From Planctomycetota bacterium (GTDB lineage Bacteria > Planctomycetota > Planctomycetia > Isosphaerales > Isosphaeraceae), in the NCBI GenBank assembly GCA_021778575.1, contig JAJYCH010000215.1, positions 1-7,518 of the forward strand: a DNA stretch of 7,518 nucleotides, written 5' to 3'. Both the position numbers and the translations under genes were made by a program. This document shows positions 1 through 5,949 of the stretch, in pieces; the first letter of the stretch is position 1, and each line of letters opens with the position of its first letter. The notes beneath the pieces were generated by a model, which was not told the origin of the DNA, searched no databases, and saw nothing but the letters and a program-made list of their open reading frames with translations.

Positions 1-30
1 CTTCGCGTCTTCCCCCCCGGGGACGCGAAG
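1..30. terminator. Hairpin at left window edge, possible terminator
   Basis: CTTCGCGTC at 1-9 is the exact reverse complement of GACGCGAAG at 22-30. The 12-nt loop contains a run of C followed by G that can pair further. No T-tract follows on the plus strand, and the minus-strand continuation lies outside the window. It could be the terminator of a gene ending just outside, or any other stable hairpin. Confidence 0.25.
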
Positions 31-328
31 CGAGAACGCGGGTCGGGGCCGCCGGGTCGGCAAACCACCATCAAGGACTCAAACCAGGTCAGTCACGTTG
101 AACTCGAAGCCAGGCATTCCCTGTCGAAAATGAAGTGGATCTCGGCCAAATAACAGCACGGCGAAAGCGACACCGCGCGATCTGAGATCGAGCTTGACCG
201 AGAAGAAACTCTCGGGTTGACCCCTCGTGACCATCAATAATTGAATCGTGGTGATCGACTGGCTAATAGACCGTGATCCACCGGGGTGGAACGATCGAGT
301 GAACGAGCGAGATCAACGTCGATCTCAC
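1..328. other. Left intergenic region without a recognisable gene
   Basis: I see no open reading frame with start, ribosome binding site and coding-like codon use here, and no tRNA or rRNA pattern. It contains small inverted repeats: a 9-bp stem at 1-9/22-30, a near-perfect 6-bp palindrome at 178-183/185-190, a 5-bp stem at 277-281/286-290, and a 6-bp stem at 309-314/321-326 just beyond the stop of the small minus-strand ORF. It may hold the 3' end of the minus-strand transcript and the regulatory region of a gene beyond the left edge. Confidence 0.5.
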
Positions 329-676
329 TCAGCAGCGCAGGCGAGGAGAGCGGGGCGTGGAAGAGAGGAAATCGATAGGCGAGGAAGAGATTAGCGATCG
401 AAGAATCGTCGAAAACCGGGGAATATCGACGGGACTATCGAATCCGGGGAACGTGCCTTCGTCCTCCTCGGAATCCTCGATCTCGTCCCCGATCAGCTTG
501 TCCGAATTGAGAGGCGGGAGCGAGCCATTGGCAGGATTGCGCGAGTTCATGAACTCCAGAGTCGGCACCGGTTCTCGATCAGAATTCGCCACGCCGATCG
601 CTGACAGAGCCTCGGGCCGAGGCTCGTGATCTATCGGTATCCAGGTGGTGAAGACCAACACCAATGCAATCATCAA
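329..676 (-). CDS. Small hypothetical protein with N-terminal membrane segment (doubtful)
   Basis: I do not recognise this 115-residue protein. It starts with TTG at 676 (or ATG at 673). A GAGGA sequence sits 9 nt upstream of the TTG. Residues 1-14 are strongly hydrophobic, as in a signal anchor. A polar, proline-rich stretch follows, then an acidic run at about 64-73 (DEIEDSEEDE) and a serine- and arginine-rich C-terminus ending in Cys. The frame stays open for eleven codons upstream of the TTG. That stretch encodes Lys/Arg-containing residues that would make a good signal-peptide n-region, but it has no standard start codon. It lies 110 bp downstream of the LpxH-like gene on the same strand and could be a distal member of that transcript. 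The opposite strand is also open over 357-629 but uses rarer codons (ATA, AGA, CTA), so I prefer this strand. It may be non-coding. Confidence 0.35.
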   Translation of the reverse strand: MMIALVLVFTTWIPIDHEPRPEALSAIGVANSDREPVPTLEFMNSRNPANGSLPPLNSDKLIGDEIEDSEEDEGTFPGFDSPVDIPRFSTILRSLISSSPIDFLSSTPRSPRLRC

Positions 677-786
677 GAACTGGAGTCCTCGGAGTATCCT
701 CGGCTCTTTTCAACCGTCGAAGGAATTATCGACCCGATTTCATGGTTTGGCAAGCCCTTCTGGAAAAATCACACCGTCGATGACCA

Positions 787-1488
787 TCAATCCCATTTCG
801 ACTCAACGATATGTGAAATTGACCCACGTTCCAGGACGAGATAACTTGACTGATGGTACCATCCCCCCAGAATCACCAGACGGGGGCGACCGGGACCGGT
901 GTCGATCGCGCTGTGGACGTGGCCGAGGATCACCAGGTCGAACGGCCCGACCAGACTCGCCACGTAGCGCTGGTAGGCCGCGATCCCTTTGCGGTCGAAT
1001 TCTTCTTGATTTTTCGAGTTGGTTCGTTTGAGCAGTGATCCCAGCGCATCGGCCAGCGGATCGGGGACCCGGCGAAACGCTTCGAGAAACACCCGACTCT
1101 TGAGAATCGATTTCCAGGGGGTCTGTGCCCCCAGCCGGTGCCCGTGGGCAATCTGAAGCTTCAGACCCTGAACCTCGGTCTCCAGCTTGTCGGCGATAAA
1201 CGTCGCGCCCAGGGTTTGCTCATAGAACGGTCCGAGCCAGCCGTCGTGGTTGCCGGCGAGGATCGTGATTGAGCCCCCTCGATCGCGAAATCCGGCGAGC
1301 GCTCGCAACCCGGCGCAGGTCATGGGATCGGCCTGACGCTGGCGGGCGGCGAACCAGAAATCGCAGAGATCTCCGACGATCGTCAGGGTATCCTCCGCGT
1401 TCAGGCGATCGACCATCCTCGCGAGTCGACGTCCTCGATCGGGCTGGTCGAGCCGGAGGTGAACATCGCTCAGGAAATAGTCGGCCAT
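787..1488 (-). CDS. lpxH: LpxH-like UDP-2,3-diacylglucosamine diphosphatase (metallophosphatase)
   Basis: This is a 233-residue calcineurin-like metallophosphatase, close in length to E. coli LpxH (about 240). LpxH cleaves UDP-2,3-diacylglucosamine to lipid X and UMP, an early lipid A step at the inner face of the cytoplasmic membrane. Metal-site motifs appear in order: D8-x-H10 (SDVH), G39-D40, G79-N80-H81-D82, H115 in AHGHR, and G189-H190-V-H192. Their spacing closely follows the known E. coli ligands. Two details differ from E. coli: GNHD instead of GNRD, and HGH instead of HGD near residue 115. The true substrate may therefore differ. The ATG at 1488 has a GAAGGG sequence about 9 nt upstream. 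The gene begins 30 bp after the stop of the WalJ-like gene, so the two are probably co-transcribed. The fold is certain; the exact LpxH reaction is inferred. Confidence 0.8.
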   Translation of the reverse strand: MADYFLSDVHLRLDQPDRGRRLARMVDRLNAEDTLTIVGDLCDFWFAARQRQADPMTCAGLRALAGFRDRGGSITILAGNHDGWLGPFYEQTLGATFIADKLETEVQGLKLQIAHGHRLGAQTPWKSILKSRVFLEAFRRVPDPLADALGSLLKRTNSKNQEEFDRKGIAAYQRYVASLVGPFDLVILGHVHSAIDTGPGRPRLVILGGWYHQSSYLVLERGSISHIVESKWD

Positions 1489-1518
1489 GGCGTGAAGCCC
1501 TTCGATCGTTGAGCGAGT

Positions 1519-2412
1519 TCAGGCCGCTTCCCAGGGGAACAGGTCGAGGCTGCACGCCACGGTCTTGCGCCGCCGAAGCCCCGCCTTGACCTGAAGGTTC
1601 GGCGAAGCCTCGGACTGGCTCGCGGCATGGACCGCCACCCGGCGACCCGCGGCCTTCACCGCCGCCCGGGCCGCCGCCAGGGCCAGTTTAGGTCGGTTGC
1701 ACTGATCGCTCATGTGGAGCAAGGCCACGTCGCGGACCAATCCCGGACTCGACCGCGCCAGGACCGCCGCCACCAGACCCGCCGCCTGGTCGTTCGAGAG
1801 ATGCCCCCGATCCCCCAGATTCCGATAAATCAGGTGCGGCGACCGCCCCGAATTGAGCTGAAGCGTCACGTCATGGTTAAATTCGACGCCCAGGGCATCG
1901 ACATCCGCCATCGCGTCGGCGATCGCCTCGGTCCAGCAGCCGGTATCGGTCAGGTAGCCCACCGATGCCGGTCGGCGTCCACGTTCGCTCCGCCCTTCGA
2001 TCCGAAAACCAAAAGTCGGCCCGCCATCGTGGCTCAATTCCACCGGCTCGACCCGGAGCCCCAGCGGCGTCAAGAACGGCCGGTCATCGAAGTGGCGGAC
2101 CAGTCCCAACCGGTCGAGTTCCCCGAACGTCGCTTTCTGAGCCAGCCCGACCCGGTGCCCCTCGTGGCAATAGAGCGGAACTTTACCGCGAGCCAGGAGC
2201 CGGAGCGTCGCCTCCTGGACATGGTCGCCATGCGTGTGAGTGAGGACCGCCGTGCCGATCCGATCGAGGCTCGAATTGACCTCATCGAGCCGGCTCGACA
2301 GGGTTTTTGGTCCCAGCCCCAGGTCGATCAGCAATCCGGCGTGACCGGTCTGGACCAGGCTGGAGTTCCCGCGAGATCCGCTGGCCAGCACGGCAAATTG
2401 GATCGTCATCAC
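1519..2412 (-). CDS. WalJ/YycJ-like metallo-beta-lactamase-fold hydrolase
   Basis: This 297-residue cytoplasmic protein has the WalJ/YycJ subfamily pattern. It opens with ASGSRGNS (10-17) and LLIDLGL (27-33). The zinc-binding HTHGDH motif is at 59-64, followed by S127-H128-D129, YLTDTG with D156, E177-F-N179-H180-D181, and GHLSN at 203-207. All expected dinuclear-metal ligands are present. YycJ-type proteins are reported as nucleases or DNA-repair-linked hydrolases and, in Firmicutes, are tied to WalRK signalling; the substrate here is unknown. The start is GTG at 2412 or the adjacent ATG at 2409. AAGGA at 2422-2426 lies 9 nt from the GTG and 12 nt from the ATG, so I prefer GTG. No signal peptide is visible. 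The gene heads the transcript that continues into the LpxH-like gene. The C-terminus is basic, around residues 276-283. Confidence 0.85.
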   Translation of the reverse strand: MMTIQFAVLASGSRGNSSLVQTGHAGLLIDLGLGPKTLSSRLDEVNSSLDRIGTAVLTHTHGDHVQEATLRLLARGKVPLYCHEGHRVGLAQKATFGELDRLGLVRHFDDRPFLTPLGLRVEPVELSHDGGPTFGFRIEGRSERGRRPASVGYLTDTGCWTEAIADAMADVDALGVEFNHDVTLQLNSGRSPHLIYRNLGDRGHLSNDQAAGLVAAVLARSSPGLVRDVALLHMSDQCNRPKLALAAARAAVKAAGRRVAVHAASQSEASPNLQVKAGLRRRKTVACSLDLFPWEAA

Positions 2413-2470
2413 GACCGGAGATCCTTCTCGACAGCTTTTTTTCCATTCGTCATGGCATTGCGAGAGTGAT

Positions 2471-2499
2471 AGTGTACACAGGTTTTAACGACCGGGCAA
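2471..2499 (-). promoter_or_regulatory. Candidate sigma-70 promoter of the WalJ-LpxH transcript
   Basis: Read on the minus strand, TTGCCC (plus positions 2494-2499) is followed after exactly 17 nt by TACACT (2471-2476). Each hexamer matches the consensus at four of six positions. The predicted start of transcription near 2464 leaves a leader of about 50 nt before the GTG. Both hexamers are imperfect, and planctomycete promoters are poorly characterised. Confidence 0.35.
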
Positions 2500-2558
2500 G
2501 GTGAACGACGCCTGACTCTCTGTCTCCCCAAAACAATCAACCCCAGAAACCAAGAGAA

Positions 2559-2590
2559 GCCGCGGCCGACCCCTTGAGGTCAACCGCGGC
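2559..2590 (-). terminator. Hairpin terminator downstream of the TPM-domain gene
   Basis: GCCGCGG at 2559-2565 pairs with CCGCGGC at 2584-2590. Inside this, GACC at 2568-2571 pairs with GGTC at 2578-2581 around a 6-nt loop, separated from the outer stem by a CC/AA internal loop. On the minus strand the hairpin lies about 50 nt after the TAA of the TPM gene and is followed by a moderately T-rich stretch (TTCTCTTGGTTT). This fits an intrinsic terminator separating that gene from the WalJ-like gene. Confidence 0.55.
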
Positions 2591-2639
2591 CGTCTCCTGG
2601 AGAGTGATTTGTCAGACCAGAGCGAACGGACGAGCGAAC

Positions 2640-3743
2640 TTACCAGCCGCCACCGCCATCACCGCCGCCGCCGCCCCAATCGCCGCCACCACCGCCACCG
2701 CCCAAATCACCGCCGCCACCGCCACCGCCCCAATCACCGCCGCCACCACCATCACCGCCGCCACCGCCCCAGTCGCCACCGCCGCCGGTGTCGCCGCCGC
2801 CGCTTCCCCAGTCGCCACCGCCGTCGTCGGGGGTCACGAAATCATCGTTGGCCGGAGCTTCGGCGCCAGTGGCACCGGTGTCGTAGTTCGAGGAGGTCTG
2901 GCCCATCCCGCTGTCGTGGTGTCGACCCGAGAACTGGTCGTAAAGCCAGTTCCCGGCAAGGGCTCCGCCGATTCCGCCGAACATGCTCGACATGAATCCG
3001 CCGCCTCCGCCACCACCACCGCCGTAGCCTGGTCCACCCATGCCACCGCCATAGCCTGGTCCACCCATCCCGCCGCCCATCGGCCGCTGCTGATAGCCTG
3101 CCCGGTTACCACCGGAGAACAGGGCACCCAGCACCCGGATGACAATGAACAGAACCAGGAGGCCCAGGCCAATCGTCAAGAAGAGTCCCATACCGCCTCC
3201 AGTCGAAGGTTTACCCGCAGGCCGACCGGCCGGCGTGGCAACTTGCCCCGTCTTGTGAGTTCCCGGGGTGCTCGGCTTGAGCGAGCCCCCCGCTTCGGCC
3301 CGGGCTTCGGAGAGGATCGAGTCGATCTTGTCGACTCCCTTCGTCAGTCCGGCGTCGAAATTCCCCTTCTTGAACTCCGCGAGAATCGTGTCGCGAATGG
3401 CGACCGTCCGTGATCGCGTGATGTACTTGGCGTACTGCATCCCCTCGCCGACCTCGGCCTTGTGCTCTTTCTTGGCGATCAAGACGTAAAGACCATGGGC
3501 GTCAATCGCCTTGGCGTGCTTGCGCAGCACGGTGTCGATATTCTCGCCATCCAGAGTGGTGATGGTCTCGATCCGGATTGGCACCTTGTATTCGGCCTCG
3601 ATCCGATCGAGCTCATTCTCGGCCTTCTTGACGGCTTCGGCGGAGAACAGATCGGCCTTGTCGCGGATATCCGCCGCGTGCGATGGCCCCGACAGGGCGA
3701 CAATGAGCGCCGGCAGGGCCAGGAACCATCGGAGTCGTGTCAT
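2640..3743 (-). CDS. Secreted, membrane-anchored TPM-domain protein with Gly-rich tail (YgcG-like)
   Basis: The protein has 367 residues. Residues 1-24 are a signal peptide (basic start, hydrophobic core, SHA-A type cleavage). A TPM domain covers about 26-150 and includes DLFSAEAVKKAENELDRIE and the later HGLYVLIAKKE and KAEVGEG segments. A Thr/Pro/Gly linker leads to one membrane helix at about 185-207. After that come MGGPGYGG repeats (about 222-248), a glycine-zipper-like segment (FMSSMFGGIGGALAGNWLYDQF, 250-271) and a Gly tail with repeated GDWGG units from about 308, ending in GGW. A signal peptide, TPM domain, membrane helix and Gly-rich tail ending in Trp form the known layout of YgcG-type proteins. 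Some TPM proteins have been assigned phosphatase or photosystem-repair roles, but this one has no established function. Its start has the best ribosome binding site in the window, GAGGTGA, 7 nt from the ATG. Confidence 0.85.
   Translation of the reverse strand: MTRLRWFLALPALIVALSGPSHAADIRDKADLFSAEAVKKAENELDRIEAEYKVPIRIETITTLDGENIDTVLRKHAKAIDAHGLYVLIAKKEHKAEVGEGMQYAKYITRSRTVAIRDTILAEFKKGNFDAGLTKGVDKIDSILSEARAEAGGSLKPSTPGTHKTGQVATPAGRPAGKPSTGGGMGLFLTIGLGLLVLFIVIRVLGALFSGGNRAGYQQRPMGGGMGGPGYGGGMGGPGYGGGGGGGGGFMSSMFGGIGGALAGNWLYDQFSGRHHDSGMGQTSSNYDTGATGAEAPANDDFVTPDDGGGDWGSGGGDTGGGGDWGGGGGDGGGGGDWGGGGGGGDLGGGGGGGDWGGGGGDGGGGW
2643..2820. repeat. GC-rich triplet-like tandem repeat coding for the Gly-Asp-Trp tail
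   Basis: On the plus strand this stretch is almost entirely CCACCGCCGCC-like, with CCAATC, CCAGTC or CCAAATC interruptions. On the coding strand these become runs of Gly codons broken by Asp-Trp, Asp-Leu or Asp. It is low-complexity coding DNA prone to length change by slippage, not an independent element. The opposite strand is also open through it, but that is a composition artefact. Confidence 0.7.
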
Positions 3744-3750
3744 GGGTCAG

Positions 3751-3757
3751 TCACCTC
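3751..3757 (-). promoter_or_regulatory. Strong ribosome binding site of the TPM-domain gene
   Basis: On the minus strand, GAGGTGA stands 7 nt before the ATG at 3743. This is a near-ideal Shine-Dalgarno match and fixes the start, which in turn gives a complete signal peptide. Confidence 0.7.
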
Positions 3758-3877
3758 GAAATCAGTTAGGGACACCGGTCTCAGGCGTCACCGGGAGAGT
3801 ATTCGCCGGGTCGCTCGTAATATCCGGTCACTTCTCTACTCTGGCACAAGCCATGCCATTACGCGAGTGGTCTTCGA

Positions 3878-4165
3878 TCATGATTCCGCGATATCAGCGA
3901 ACCGAGTGAGCGCGACGACCTCATCGCGACGGACCAGCACCCGCGCCCGGTTCCGACGGATGCCCAGCCGGGCCGAGTCGTAGACGTAGACCTCGCGGGT
4001 GGCCGAGCTGTCGCGGAAGTCGTGCAGGTCGGCGTCGATGACCACGAAGAACAACGGGTCGATCACCTCCAGCGTGCCGAGGCAAACGTAGCTCGACTTC
4101 AGGTCGAGAACGACGACATGACCGACCAGGGCATCGAGTTCGGCGGACGATTCAAAATGGGCCAT
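3878..4165 (-). CDS. Small protein with Sm-like (LSm/SH3-barrel) sequence pattern
   Basis: I cannot name this 95-residue protein. Its pattern resembles an Sm-like beta-barrel. LVGHVVVLDLKSSYVCLGTLEVIDPLFFVVIDADLHD (about 13-49) has the alternating hydrophobic strands, G15, G30 and D36 expected of an Sm1 motif. RRNRARVLVRRDEVVALTRFADI (about 70-92) resembles the short Sm2 strand pair, with Arg-Arg-Asp in place of the usual Arg-Gly. No signal peptide or membrane helix is seen. The ATG at 4165 is the first in frame. The ribosome binding site is weak (GAGG about 14 nt upstream), so the start is less certain. It is transcribed away from the cytochrome-like gene and lies 134 bp upstream of the TPM gene on the same strand. 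Codon use is coding-like. A role in RNA binding or as a small structural barrel is inference from the pattern only. Confidence 0.7.
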   Translation of the reverse strand: MAHFESSAELDALVGHVVVLDLKSSYVCLGTLEVIDPLFFVVIDADLHDFRDSSATREVYVYDSARLGIRRNRARVLVRRDEVVALTRFADIAES

Positions 4166-4230
4166 TATCGGTCGCTATGCCTCGCGAACTTGAGGATTAA
4201 ATCGCGGAAAAAAATGGTCGAATGATTGCC

Positions 4231-4259
4231 TTGACGGATTGTAGGGGCGTGGCTAATTT
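4231..4259 (+). promoter_or_regulatory. Candidate promoter of the cytochrome-like gene
   Basis: TTGACG (4231-4236, five of six consensus positions) is followed after 17 nt by TAATTT (4254-4259, three of six). The predicted transcription start near 4266-4268 is immediately before the ATG at 4269, so the mRNA would have almost no leader. This agrees with the lack of a well-placed Shine-Dalgarno sequence. Confidence 0.35.
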
Positions 4260-4268
4260 CCCGCCACT

Positions 4269-5843
4269 ATGCCACCCCAAATCAGACCCCTCATCGTCGG
4301 CCTTGCCTCGCCTGGCTTGTTCTGGTTGGCGACCTCGGTTGCCTTCGGACAGGACGCGCCGGCCCCCCAAGGCCCCCCGACTTCGGCGCCGACGTCTCCC
4401 GCGACGTACAGGGCGCTCCTGCTGTCTTCCGGCAAGGTCGTTCGAGGAGAGATCATCGACGTCCCCGTCGCCAAGGCCTTCTGTCTCAAAGGGAGCGGGG
4501 GACCGGTCCCCTACCCCAAGAACATGGTCTTGAAGGCCGCCGGTTCGGTCGAGGAACTGTACCAGTTCCAGGTCGCCCGACTTCCCGAAGGCGACACCTT
4601 CGAGCGCGTCAAGCTCGCCAAGTGGTGCTTGACCGAGAAGCTGATCCCCCAGGCCAGAGAACAGCTCGAAGCCGTCGAGCGGTTGAGCCCGGGGGACCGG
4701 GAGGTCGAGCGGATGCTCTACAACCTGGCGGCCTCCGAGCGACCCGCCGTCGATTCCGAGGTCCGCCGGACCTCGGCCGACGTCCCCGCCGATCTCGATC
4801 CGAGAGTGATCCAGGGCAAACGACACTACAACGGACTGCCGCAGATCTTCGACCTGCCCGCCGCCCAGGCCGTGAAGCGGGCGAACGAGTTCGCTCAGTA
4901 CGTTCAACCGGTTCTGCAACAGAACTGCGTGAAATGCCATAACGAGAAGTATCAAGGGAGCTTCCAGCTCGTCGAAGCCAAGAATCGACATGAACAGAAC
5001 AACACAGACATTCTCCGGGCCAACCTCGACGCCACGCTTCGGCTGGTCAACCCCGATGATCCGTCGCGGAGCGAGCTACTCTCGGCGGGCCTGGTCCCGC
5101 ACGGTGGCTATCGGAACGCGATCTTCAAGGGGCCGAATGATCCCGGTTACGCGATCCTGGTGACCTGGATCAAACGAGTCCGACCCCCCGCCAACGGCCC
5201 AGGGGGCATGGCGAACCCGAACGCCCTGGCGGCTCGACCAGGTTTCAACAGCTCCAACCCCGAACCGATGGGCAACGACGGGTTCGCCACCGATCGATCA
5301 GGACGACCGGCCGGAACACCCGGATTTCCAGCGTCGAACGGCGGCGCGGAAGCGTCATTCGCCGGTCGGCCGGGCGGAGCCGTCGGGCCAGGGACCATGA
5401 TCCCTCAAAGCGGCTCGACCATCTCGAATTACGACGAGAGCGCCGAGTTCGTTCGATCGCCGGGGGATAATCCCCAGTTCCCGCCCCCCTTCGTGGTCGG
5501 CGGAGCCCCGGTCCCTTCGGCCACTCCGCCCCGGTCGCGGCCCCTCCCGAAAAACCCGGGAGACGCGAATCCTCCGCCGCCGTTGCCCCCCACGCCGTCA
5601 ACCCAGACCGCCAAGCCGATCGGCCCCAACGCCGTCGCCGTTCCGCCGGCCGAGAACTTCAAGCAGCTTCCCGGGATGGACAAGCCGCTCTATCCCACGG
5701 GCTCCTCGAAGGCCGATGACGACGACCCCAACGCTCCGCCGCCTCCACCCGCCGCCAAAAAGAAACCCAAGCCGATGAACAAGGCCCTGCTCGACCAGGT
5801 GATCAAGAGCCGGAACGGCGGAGCCAGCACCGGCAGCCCCTGA
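4269..5843 (+). CDS. Planctomycete secreted cytochrome-like protein, one CxxCH haem site, Pro-rich tail
   Basis: The protein has 524 residues. The ATG at 4269 is the first in frame after a TAA at 4254. Residues 1-27 look like a signal peptide ending near AFG-QD, so it should act outside the cytoplasmic membrane. Residues about 47-160 (from RALLLSSGKVVRGEI to the helical KLAKWCLTEKLIPQAREQLEAVERLSPGD part) match a region I know from planctomycete proteins, with a small beta-domain followed by TPR-like helices. Residues about 205-306 resemble the planctomycete cytochrome C domain (PSCyt1 type): FAQYVQPVLQQN, then C220-V-K-C223-H224, later PHGG with H278 and a closing LVTWIKRV. From about 310 onwards it is Pro/Gly/Asn-rich low complexity, with an acidic DDDD (483-486) and a Lys-rich end. 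No Met lies between H224 and residue 313, so the sixth haem ligand is unclear. Electron-carrier or scaffold roles are inference. Confidence 0.85.
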   Translation: MPPQIRPLIVGLASPGLFWLATSVAFGQDAPAPQGPPTSAPTSPATYRALLLSSGKVVRGEIIDVPVAKAFCLKGSGGPVPYPKNMVLKAAGSVEELYQFQVARLPEGDTFERVKLAKWCLTEKLIPQAREQLEAVERLSPGDREVERMLYNLAASERPAVDSEVRRTSADVPADLDPRVIQGKRHYNGLPQIFDLPAAQAVKRANEFAQYVQPVLQQNCVKCHNEKYQGSFQLVEAKNRHEQNNTDILRANLDATLRLVNPDDPSRSELLSAGLVPHGGYRNAIFKGPNDPGYAILVTWIKRVRPPANGPGGMANPNALAARPGFNSSNPEPMGNDGFATDRSGRPAGTPGFPASNGGAEASFAGRPGGAVGPGTMIPQSGSTISNYDESAEFVRSPGDNPQFPPPFVVGGAPVPSATPPRSRPLPKNPGDANPPPPLPPTPSTQTAKPIGPNAVAVPPAENFKQLPGMDKPLYPTGSSKADDDDPNAPPPPPAAKKKPKPMNKALLDQVIKSRNGGASTGSP

Positions 5844-5863
5844 TCCAAGACGAAGCCAATCAG

Positions 5864-5881
5864 CCGGAACCTCTCTTCCGG
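5864..5881 (+). terminator. Small hairpin after the cytochrome-like gene
   Basis: CCGGAA at 5864-5869 pairs with TTCCGG at 5876-5881 around a 6-nt pyrimidine-rich loop, 20 nt after the stop codon. It is followed by a short, weakly T-containing stretch. Alone it is weak; it probably acts with, or is incidental to, the stronger hairpin 12 nt further on. Confidence 0.3.
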
Positions 5882-5892
5882 TAACGATTTAG

Positions 5893-5937
5893 CGAAACCA
5901 GGCCCGGGACATCGCGTCCCGGGCCTGCTTCGTTTCG
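5893..5937 (+). terminator. Strong intrinsic-type terminator of the cytochrome-like gene
   Basis: CAGGCCCGGGAC at 5899-5910 pairs perfectly with GTCCCGGGCCTG at 5916-5927 around the 5-nt loop ATCGC. CGAAAC at 5893-5898 can extend it by pairing with GTTTCG at 5932-5937 across a 4-nt bulge. It lies about 50 nt after the stop. The tail is only partly T-rich, so it may be intrinsic or may stabilise the 3' end. Confidence 0.6.
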
Positions 5938-5949
5938 AACGTCCTGGAA

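Noticed and set aside
357..629. Plus-strand open frame opposite the small minus-strand ORF
   Set aside because: It uses many codons that are rare in the neighbouring genes (ATA, AGA, CTA), shows no domain or hydrophobic feature, and has no good ribosome binding site.
231..792. The 10-mer GACCATCAAT occurring near 231 and 783
   Set aside because: Only ten bases are shared and the flanks differ; chance is sufficient.
1627..2469. 280-residue plus-strand open frame
   Set aside because: It lies wholly opposite the WalJ-like gene, whose metal-binding motifs are intact. The encoded protein is Arg/Pro-rich without recognisable motifs, as expected from a shadow in high-GC DNA.
2643..2820. Possible CRISPR or minisatellite array
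   Set aside because: There are no spacers or constant repeat units. The periodicity is explained by Gly codons interrupted by Asp-Trp in a coding region.
2574..3413. 279-residue plus-strand open frame rich in Ala and Thr
   Set aside because: It is the complement of the Gly-rich TPM gene. Its Ala/Thr repeats come from the GC-rich triplets, and it lacks a credible start region.
3744..3877. Promoter search upstream of the TPM gene (TTGTGC and GATATT on the minus strand)
   Set aside because: The spacing is 19 nt and both hexamers are poor, so I do not list it as a feature.
4197..4991. 264-residue minus-strand open frame
   Set aside because: It is antisense to the cytochrome-like gene with its signal peptide and CxxCH motif. 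The predicted protein has no family resemblance.
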